In this document: positions 1 through 6,700 of the stretch, one piece after another
Layout: every line of letters begins with the position of its first letter
Numbering within the stretch: position 1 is the first letter of the stretch
From: an uncultured Lachnospiraceae bacterium
GTDB lineage: Bacteria; Bacillota; Clostridia; Lachnospirales; Lachnospiraceae
Reading direction: 5' to 3'
DNA length: 9,297 nucleotides
Assembly (NCBI GenBank): GCA_902783095.1
Contig: CACZPX010000094.1
Location: forward strand, 1 to 9,297
Notes under the pieces: model-generated
What the model was told of the DNA's origin: nothing
The model's database searches: none
Seen by the model: the letters and a program-made list of their open reading frames with translations, nothing else
Program-made: the position numbers and the translations under genes

Positions 1-32
1 CAAAAACAGACCGGCAGGATCTGCCGGCCCGT
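1..32 (-). terminator. Intrinsic terminator closing the pilus locus
   Basis: On the minus strand a stem of about 12 bp (plus-strand arms 6-17 and 21-32, loop 18-20) has a perfect CCGGCAG/CTGCCGG core and a wobble-containing outer part. It runs straight into five U residues (plus-strand A2-A6). It begins 26 bases after the sortase stop codon, the normal position for a Rho-independent terminator. It marks the end of the sipA-sortase transcript, so no further pilus gene is likely to be co-transcribed beyond the left edge. Confidence 0.85.
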
Positions 33-58
33 TCTTTTATATTTGGTGATTTTTCTTT

Positions 59-1453
59 TCAGTCTGCCTGCGCCGGTACGGCTGCGGCCGCGGCGGGCAT
101 CTCTTCCCTGCCCTCGCGGTAGCGGGCAAGCCGTACGTCGACGAACCAGCAGAGTACCAGGAGGATCAGCATCAGGGGCGTGTAACGGTCGATCAGCACC
201 ATGGGCTGGCTCATATCCTCGGTGAAGATGAAGAGGATCACAGCGGCGGCGCACACGAGCAGTTCCAGCACCAGGCCGATGCGGAAGCGGCGCTTAAAAC
301 GCTTCGCGTCGTACATTTCCTGCGCTTCGTTGACGCGGTCCATCAGGCTGGCCCTGCGGAACTTGTCCTTCAGGTGCAGCAGCGGGAGCAGCATGTATAC
401 GGTGAGGATCACGCAGACCAGGTTGACCAGGGCCCAGGCGTTCGTCCCGAAGGCGCTGCCTGTGGGGATAAACGGCTTGGTAAAGCGGGCCAGCGGGGTC
501 TCCTGCTCTTTCATTTCCACCGGGTCGTCCACGATCACGATCTCCTCCGGTCCCATGGGCCGTACAGTGGCCTGCGGATCCTCGGGATCGACCGGAGCAT
601 CAGGATTGTCAGGACCCGCAGGCGTATCGGGTGTGTCGGGATCCACGGGCGTTACAGGCACCGCGGGATCCACGGAATCTTCTTCCTGGGTCCGTTCCCG
701 CAGCACGGCGAACACGACGGTCCGGCCGTCCGTTCCGGTATCGGCACAGGTGGACAGGGCGGCGATCTTTTCGGCGCCGGCAGCTGCCGTTTCGTCAAAG
801 ATCAGCGCGTTTTCCTCGATGAAGGAGAGCAGCGCGGCCAGGTCCCGCTCTCCCGTGGTGTAGACCTGTCCCTCGTAGGCGTTGGTCAGCACCACCGCGA
901 ACACGGTCATGTCGTACAGGCTGTCGGTCCCCACCAGCAGACCCTCCCGGTGCGCGTCAAAGTAGTCCTTTGCGGTGTAATAATCCAGGCCGCCGAACAT
1001 GGCCGCGTTGTCCATGTGATGACCGTAGATCAGGTTATAGTTGTCGGAAAGATCTCCGCTGTTTGCGGCTGCCAGGTAGATGGCGCCGGTCAGGCTGCTC
1101 TTGCCGTGTACGTCGTGGGAAGCGTAATACAGATCGTCCGCGCCCTGCATCAGGGGATAGTCGATATTGGTATCGTAGAGCGTCAGCCACGCGCGGTAGT
1201 CTTTGTTGATCTTGATCAGGGTCTCTCCGCCCGCCAGGGGAACGGTCCCCTCTTCGATGATCTCGGGGCGGTACTGCAGCACGTCCCAGCCGGAGGCGTA
1301 GGCCTGATTCTGCGTGTAGAACGTATCGTACAGAACGTAGCCGCTGTAGAGGATCAGGAAGGCTGCCAGCAGGCCGGACAGCAGGGAGATCAGTCTGCTG
1401 CCCGATCCGGCGATGCGGGCCAGCACGGTGTCCACGGTCGTCTTCTTTTTCAT
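59..1453 (-). CDS. Class B-type pilus sortase with C-terminal membrane extension
   Basis: Membrane-bound cysteine transpeptidase that probably cleaves the pilin and adhesin sorting motifs and joins the subunits. There is one N-terminal membrane segment (about residues 21-41), then an extracellular sortase domain (about 55-255). The catalytic triad is visible: H145 in YGHHM, C236 in LSTC and R244 in DGRTVV. The YGHxM form and domain length fit class B; I see no class C lid. A Pro/Asp-rich linker (about 257-295) follows, then three more hydrophobic segments (about 337-358, 392-411, 424-440). The loop 361-391 is strongly basic, which fits an even number of passes with both ends inside. The extension includes an FIPTG motif (328-332) just before a hydrophobic stretch. 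The start is supported by AGGAGG at 1463-1468. It lies 52 bases after sipA with no terminator between, so the two are probably co-transcribed. The closest functional parallel is Spy0129 (SrtC1) of the S. pyogenes FCT pilus. The family call is firm; the pilus role rests on context. Confidence 0.9.
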   Translation of the reverse strand: MKKKTTVDTVLARIAGSGSRLISLLSGLLAAFLILYSGYVLYDTFYTQNQAYASGWDVLQYRPEIIEEGTVPLAGGETLIKINKDYRAWLTLYDTNIDYPLMQGADDLYYASHDVHGKSSLTGAIYLAAANSGDLSDNYNLIYGHHMDNAAMFGGLDYYTAKDYFDAHREGLLVGTDSLYDMTVFAVVLTNAYEGQVYTTGERDLAALLSFIEENALIFDETAAAGAEKIAALSTCADTGTDGRTVVFAVLRERTQEEDSVDPAVPVTPVDPDTPDTPAGPDNPDAPVDPEDPQATVRPMGPEEIVIVDDPVEMKEQETPLARFTKPFIPTGSAFGTNAWALVNLVCVILTVYMLLPLLHLKDKFRRASLMDRVNEAQEMYDAKRFKRRFRIGLVLELLVCAAAVILFIFTEDMSQPMVLIDRYTPLMLILLVLCWFVDVRLARYREGREEMPAAAAAVPAQAD

Positions 1454-1505
1454 TTCTTAGGTCCTCCTCTCCTTATTCTTGCTTATTCTGCCTGCAGCGT
1501 GCCGC

Positions 1506-2099
1506 TTACAGTTTGTTTCTGCGGATGATGGTGATCAGGGTCCCGCGGATCTCGTCCGCGTTTACCGGACCGAAGTAGCGGCTGTCGGCGCCGCTTTCGC
1601 GGGAGTCTGCCAGGACGAAGCACTGGCCCTCCGCCAGGGTGAGCGGGTACTCGGTAAAGCCTTCGTAGGCCGGGGTGTCGTAGAAGATGTTCGGCTCGGC
1701 CACGGTGTGTCCGTTGACCACCAGGCGCTTTCCTTCGCTGATCTCCACCGTATCTCCGGCTACCGCCACGACCCGGCTGACGTACAGCTGCTTTTCGCTG
1801 CTGTCTGGAGCGGTCTTCTCGATCACGATCACGTCCTGGGCCTTGACGTCCTTATCCAGCCGGTAGAACAGGACCAGATCGCCGGCGTCGATGCGGGGGT
1901 ACATGTCCTCGTTCGGCATGTGGGTGATCCCGATGATCTTAAAGAACAGGACCCACAGGACGGCGATGAAGAGGACCACTTTCAGCAGGAACCGCTGATA
2001 TCGCTTTACGCCCTTTTCCGAGCGTCTGACCTTCTTCTGTAGCTTTTCGGTGTTCTCGTTTGCTTCTGCTGCAGCGGCTGCGGTGTTTTCTGTGGTCAT
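1506..2099 (-). CDS. sipA: SipA-like inactive signal peptidase homologue (pilus assembly factor)
   Basis: Type I signal peptidase (S26) fold, 197 aa, with a charged N-terminal cytoplasmic stretch and one membrane segment (about 39-58). The family boxes are recognisable: NEDMYPRIDAGD (63-74) stands where active enzymes have SMxPT..GD, YVSRVVAVAGD (106-116) stands where they have a Lys before RxxGxPGD, and a late DSRESGADSRYFG box (165-177) is kept. The catalytic Ser is Asp (D65) and the catalytic Lys is Ser (S108), so it should not cleave signal peptides. S. pyogenes SipA, needed for FCT pilus polymerisation, is known to have Asp and Gly at these two places. Its position beside an FctA-like pilin and a class B sortase supports the same chaperone-like role. 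The start is backed by GGAAAGGAG just upstream (2104-2112). Its promoter is described separately. The gene symbol is by analogy with the streptococcal locus. Confidence 0.9.
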   Translation of the reverse strand: MTTENTAAAAAEANENTEKLQKKVRRSEKGVKRYQRFLLKVVLFIAVLWVLFFKIIGITHMPNEDMYPRIDAGDLVLFYRLDKDVKAQDVIVIEKTAPDSSEKQLYVSRVVAVAGDTVEISEGKRLVVNGHTVAEPNIFYDTPAYEGFTEYPLTLAEGQCFVLADSRESGADSRYFGPVNADEIRGTLITIIRRNKL

Positions 2100-2141
2100 G
2101 CTTTCTCCTTTCCGGTGGGCGCTTTCGCTGTACCTGTTGTT

Positions 2142-2176
2142 ATCTTACCTGGTCCGGTATCAAAAGGACCGTCAAA
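2142..2176 (-). promoter_or_regulatory. sipA promoter with paired direct-repeat operator
   Basis: Minus-strand order: half-site TTTGACGG (2176-2169), spacer TCCT, half-site TTTGATAC (2164-2157), 9 bases, then the -10-like TAAGAT (2147-2142). The same spacing (12-bp repeat period, 9-bp gap to the -10) occurs upstream of the pilin and the adhesin. The second half-site is the weakest of the set (TGATAC instead of TGACGC). There is no -35 hexamer at a 17-bp spacing, so an activator is probably required. The predicted leader to the sipA ATG is only about 35 bases. Confidence 0.6.
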
Positions 2177-2235
2177 GCGTATTGTTGATTTGTGTCTTTG
2201 TTCCTGTATCCATCCCTCAGGCGGTCCGGAGCGGG

Positions 2236-2307
2236 GACAGACCGGCTTGCTGTTCTCTGCCGGTCTGTCTTCGCTCCCGGCCGCCTGCGCGGGGCAGGCG
2301 GCTGGGA
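2236..2307 (-). other. Two strong RNA hairpins between the pilin and sipA
   Basis: Downstream of the pilin stop, the minus-strand RNA can form a first hairpin from plus-strand arms 2281-2288 and 2294-2301, extended to 2275/2307 with one mismatch. A second hairpin has a perfect 11-bp stem (2236-2246 with 2259-2269, 12-base loop). Neither is followed by a U-tract, so they are not canonical intrinsic terminators. They may cap and stabilise the pilin mRNA, attenuate read-through into sipA, or act as weak terminators. A third copy of one stem arm (2321-2328) could compete for pairing. Confidence 0.6.
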
Positions 2308-2342
2308 TCTGTGTCGTTCACGGTCTGTTGTTATCGTCCGGA

Positions 2343-3485
2343 TCAGATCTCCTCTTCGCTTTTGCGGCGGCGGCTGATCATCAGGAAGGCAACGCCTGCG
2401 CCGAGCATCAGCGCGTAGGGGGCGAAGCGGAGGATGACGCCGGTGGGGGAGACTGCATCCAGGGTGTTGGTGAAGGCTGCGGTCGCGGCTGCGTCTGCGG
2501 ATAAGGCTTCCGCTTCTACGCCGGTGGCTTCGCCGGCCTTGATCTCTCCGTCATAGGCACCGCTCACCTTGTAGGTATCGGGCGTATTGTTGAACTCGTT
2601 TGCGGTGTAGGCGGTGGCTGCGTTGCCGACCGGGATGCCGGTCAGGACGATCTGGTCGCCGTTTCCAAGGGCCAGGGTGCTGTCTTCGGCCAGGGCGCCG
2701 TTTACGTAGCTGCCGTCAAAGTCCGTCGTCTCGCCGTTTACCAGGAACTTGCCGGACGTGATGGTCTCGCTGTCTACCTTTACTTCAAACGGGAACTTGT
2801 TGGTCATGTCGGCCAGGGTGCCGGCGATGGTCTTGGAGACGGTCAGGTTGGAGGTCTTGAAGGTATCGACGTTTTCCTGGGCCTCGTCTTCGGTATAGCC
2901 GTCGGACTTTGCGGAGGTGGCGGTCATGCCGTCGTTCTCGGTGCCCTCAAACAGGATGTAGCCGTAGATCTCCAGGCCTTCCTCGCCGTTCTTGACGTAC
3001 ACGTCCAGGAAACGGACCGGGTTGTAAGTCTCTTCTCTGGTAAGTCCCACCGCGTCGAAGTTTTCGGGGGCGGTCTCGGTGATCATGTAGCGGTACACGC
3101 CGGCTGCGCCGAACTTTGCTGCGTCAAAGGTGAAGGCTGCGGATCCTGCGATGACCGTTCCTTCCGCTGCGGCGGCTACGGTCTCGTCGTTGGTGAAGGT
3201 GACGGTCTTGACGGTCTCGTCTGCGGCTTCCAGCTTGCCGGCCTTGACGACCGCGGCGCTGGTCCCGTCGTTGACGATCGCGCCTGCTCTTGCTGCGGTG
3301 AGGGTGTAGGTGTAGGTGACGGCGGGTCCGTATACGGAGGATCCTTCCGGGTTGCTGATCACGATCTGCTTGTTGATCGTCAGGTCGTTGGTCACGGTCT
3401 CGTCCGCCAGAGCGGTCGCGGTCATTCCGAGGGTCATCATGGCTGCCAGGGCCAGGGTTCCGAGTCTGCGCATAGTCTTTTTCAT
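2343..3485 (-). CDS. fctA: FctA/Spy0128-like major pilin, SPTG-anchored
   Basis: Probable shaft subunit of the pilus, 380 aa, close to the family's usual length of about 340. The signal peptide ends near ALA-27. Two all-beta isopeptide-type domains follow. Domain 1 (about 33-207) has Lys39 in LTINKQ, the YTYTLT strand, and Glu137 in YRYMITETAP. Domain 2 (about 214-341) has Lys218 in LTVSKTI, Glu297 in YTANEF and Asn340 in AFTN. Lys-Asn bonds assisted by Glu are the hallmark of Spy0128. The sorting signal is VSPTG (345-349), a hydrophobic segment (351-370) and an RRRK tail, so subunits can be cut between T348 and G349 and linked or wall-anchored. The ribosome site AAAGGAGC lies at 3491-3498. 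The predicted leader is about 95 bases and the promoter has four half-sites, more than its neighbours, as expected for the most abundant subunit. Oddity: the domain 1 Asn position appears to be Asp207. The symbol is by analogy. Confidence 0.9.
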   Translation of the reverse strand: MKKTMRRLGTLALAAMMTLGMTATALADETVTNDLTINKQIVISNPEGSSVYGPAVTYTYTLTAARAGAIVNDGTSAAVVKAGKLEAADETVKTVTFTNDETVAAAAEGTVIAGSAAFTFDAAKFGAAGVYRYMITETAPENFDAVGLTREETYNPVRFLDVYVKNGEEGLEIYGYILFEGTENDGMTATSAKSDGYTEDEAQENVDTFKTSNLTVSKTIAGTLADMTNKFPFEVKVDSETITSGKFLVNGETTDFDGSYVNGALAEDSTLALGNGDQIVLTGIPVGNAATAYTANEFNNTPDTYKVSGAYDGEIKAGEATGVEAEALSADAAATAAFTNTLDAVSPTGVILRFAPYALMLGAGVAFLMISRRRKSEEEI

Positions 3486-3587
3486 TTTGTGCTCCTTTCT
3501 TTGTACGTCCTTTTGACGTTTCCGTCCGGCTTGGGTCCGGATCCCGCCGTCCCTTCCGGACTGGCTTGTTCTCTTTTTTCTGATGCC

Positions 3588-3664
3588 ATCTTACCGTTTG
3601 GACCGTCACAAAACGCGTCAGAAAAACGCTTCCCGTGAGCAAAAGCGTCACAGAAAGCGTCAAA
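3588..3664 (-). promoter_or_regulatory. Pilin promoter with two pairs of direct-repeat half-sites
   Basis: Minus-strand order: distal pair TTTGACGC (3664-3657) and TGTGACGC (3652-3645); proximal pair TCTGACGC (3622-3615) and TGTGACGG (3610-3603); 9 bases; then -10-like TAAGAT (3593-3588). Within each pair the period is 12 bp, and the two pairs are 42 bp apart, about four helical turns. The proximal pair and -10 have the same geometry as at the adhesin and sipA promoters. The rest of the 3486-3746 gap holds the pilin leader, with a small ACGTC/GACGT hairpin (3505-3519), and an A/T-rich stretch without a clear terminator. Confidence 0.7.
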
Positions 3665-3746
3665 GGAATGTGATGATTGCGGTTTTTAATGAATTTTAGG
3701 CTTTTTTCCTGGCGGATGTCTGCGTATCGTCCGGCATCCGGATCCG

Positions 3747-6700
3747 TCAGTCCTCTTCCTCTTCGCCGCGTCTGCGGCAGGCCGGCAGGGCCGCTCCCGC
3801 AAGGAGGATGCCGCCCGCCAGGATCCAGAGCCAGGGGGTGGAGGCAAAGCTCATGCCGGTGGGAGCCGGGATCTTCCGGTTGGTCACGGTCACGATCAGG
3901 CTGCCGTTTGCCGTAATGGCTTCCTGCGCCTCGCCGTCTTCCTGAGAGAAGGTGACGGTGCCGTCATAGTCCACCGTGATGACCAGGGTGCCGTTCAGCT
4001 GCTGATAGCCGGCCGGCGCGGCCGTCTCGGTCAGAACGTAGGTTGCCGCGGTCCCGGGCACGGCGGGCGCCGCCAGATGCAGCACCGTATTGCCCGCTTC
4101 GTCTGCCAGATAGCCGTCTTTGCCGGAGGTGAGCACGCGGCCGTCTTCCATGGTGAAGACCGCGCCTGCCAGCGGCTGGGAGGCCGTGTTCGCGTCCACC
4201 TTGCGGATCTTAACGGAGACTTCCGTCATGCGCCACACGGCGTACAGGACGTTGGTGCCGCTGCCGTTGTAGCCGTTTCCGGCCAGGTTGTCCACGCCCA
4301 CCGTCTGACCAGCCGTAAACACCGGCGTCTTGGCCGTGCGGGAGAAGGCCCAGCCCAGGAACTCCGCGTTGCTGCGGGAAAAGACGTTCAGTCCGTTCTG
4401 CGTGCCGGGCAGCGTCACGTCCGCGTTGACAGCCAGACCGGACCAGGAAAGCGTCACCTGCGCGCCGTCTGCGGCCGTTACGGCCTGTGCGGGGAATTCG
4501 TAGCCTTCCGTGACCGTACCGCCGTTGGCGTCCAGGATCAGGCAGGTCACAGCCTCTTCCGTGCCGCCCTCGTTCTCCGCTGCAAAGACCGGATACAGGA
4601 CGAAGGTGTCGTAGGCCGCGCTGTCGTCTTCCGCAGCGGCGGGATCCTTCTGCGCCAGCAGCGGGTTGGCGGTGAACACGTCGCCCGCCGTCAGGACTTC
4701 GTTATTGAAATACCAGCCCACAAAGCTGCGGCCTTCCGCGGCCACTGCGCCGGAGGCGACCACCACGCTCGCGTTCTCCGCATAGCGGAAGGTGTCGGCG
4801 GGCGCGCTGCCGGTCACGGTCAGGCCGGCGATCTCGTTGCCGTTGCGGTCCAGCGCCTTTTCGGTGCTGTACACCACGGCAAACGCGCCGCGCTGCTTCC
4901 AGACCGCCTTTAAGACGGTGTTGCCGGTCACGATATCCGCGTCAAAGTTGTAGGGCGTCAGGCTGCCGTCTTCGTTTTCACGGTACCAGCCGGCAAACGC
5001 GTAGCCTTCCTGCGGACCGGCCGCCTTGCGGTAGCGCAGACCGTCGGTGCCGGTGGGATCGGTGTTGTACCAGGCCCTGCGGGGAGAAGGCTGCTCGCCG
5101 TTCGGATCCTGGGTGTTGAATTCCGCGTAATGATAATAGTAGGAACCCGCATCGTCGCGCACATACTCTCTGGTCGTCTCGTATTCGCGGATCACGCCGC
5201 CGTACTGCAGCCAGAAGTAGGTGGAATCGGTGCCGTCCGGTCTGCCGGGGTTCAGCTCGCCGCCGTTCGGATCGATCTTGATCCAGTACCAGTTGTGCGT
5301 AAAGCCGGCGTACACGGCCAGGTTGCGCATGGGCATGGACGGGAGCAGTTCGTACTCGTCCCGGCCGTATGCCCGGCCGTCGGCGTCCAGCGTCATGGCC
5401 TGCTCGGCCGCGGTGGCGGTCCGGTCGATGTAGATCTTCTCGCCGCTGGCGTCGACGTAGTACCAGAGCTTTGCCTCGTCCGCGTCCGTCAGGTCCTCAA
5501 AGAACACCTGAACGGTCTGCGCGCGGTCGGAGAACCAGCGTCCGTTGAAGGTATAGCCGGGCTGCTTGGCCGCGGGGGCAAAGTCCGCCGCCGGATAGAA
5601 TCCGGCCGTCTGCGCGCCGTAGCGAACGTCTGCGATCACCTGCGCCGCCGTCCTGTTCACGGTCTTTACGGTGAGCGGCTGCCCGTCCATCGAGTCGTAG
5701 AAATTGATGTCGTAGGTGCGGCGGGCGTAGCGGATCTCCAGGGTGTAGTAGGTCTTGCCGAAGAAGCCGGAAGAAGAAGTCTCAACGCTCTTAAAACTGC
5801 CGTTCGCGTTCCTGGCCGCGACCCAGTTGTTGTCCACGTATCTTACGGTTTTCCCGGACATATAGTACCTGCGGTAGCTGTCCACGGTGTAGCCGTCGTA
5901 TTTTTCGGAGAACATGAATTTCCCGCCGGTCCCGTTGCCGGTATCGGAGGCCTGGGCAGGCCAGCTTCCGTCCGCGTTCTGCAGATAGAACAGGATCTTG
6001 GTGGCCGCGCTGCCGTTCCGGTTTAAAACGATCTCACAGCCCGTCGCATCCGCCACGCCGTCCGGAAGGACAAAGGCGCCTAAGAAGCTCATGCCGGTGG
6101 TGGAACCCTCGTCGTTTTCATAGTACCACATGCCGTCCGGCCAGGTGTAGCCGTTGCTCTCCAGGGACTGGCCGTACAGGCCGGTGTAGACAAAGTTGTC
6201 ACGGCCGTCGGTAAAGCGCATGGTGATCAGGTTGCGGTCGTAGAAGACGTTCAGTACGCTTGCGCCGCCGGAGGCAGCGGTCACGCCCGCGCTGTCCCTG
6301 CAGGACTCCGTCCTGTGATGGAAGCCGGTGAGCTCCTGCGCCAGATCCGCTGCGGTCAACTCTACCGTTTCGCCGACCTTTGCTTCGCGGAGTTCCTGGT
6401 GCGCAAACTCATAGCTGCGGGCCTGCGGATCGGCGTCCTTGCCGTCCGTCACCTTCTGCGTCCAGGTGATCACCGTGTAGGTGGTGTAGCCGGATTCCCA
6501 GACGGCGTAGAGCGTCACGTTCTCCGTCAGCTTCTGCGCAAAGTCAAACGGTTCAGGCTGCGCGTCGTCCGCAAAGGCAGCGAACACGCCGTTTTCGTCA
6601 AAGGTAGGGGTCAGCGTCCAGTAGCGGAACTTGTAGCCGCGCCATACCGGATCCTGCGGGAAGGAGGAAGCAGCGGTCTGTCCCGCACGCACGTAGGCGG

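Noticed and set aside
374..1528. A 384-codon plus-strand frame opposite the sortase
   Set aside because: The minus strand encodes a sortase with an intact catalytic triad and ribosome binding site. The plus frame is Gly/Val/His/Gln-rich without any domain.
2236..2307. Canonical intrinsic terminator after the pilin
   Set aside because: The stems are strong, but no U-tract follows either of them on the minus strand.
3124..3663. A 179-codon minus-strand frame overlapping the pilin start and its promoter
   Set aside because: It is an Arg/Asp-rich shifted frame of the pilin coding sequence, and it would run through the operator repeats.
3664..3746. Terminator after the adhesin gene
   Set aside because: Only a short TCCGG/CCGGA stem is present and the following bases are purine-rich rather than a U-tract; the T-rich run is on the opposite strand.
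4077..6026. Long plus-strand open frames opposite the adhesin (4077-4913 and 5130-6026)
   Set aside because: Same antisense composition effect, no ribosome binding site or family signal, fully inside a convincing gene.
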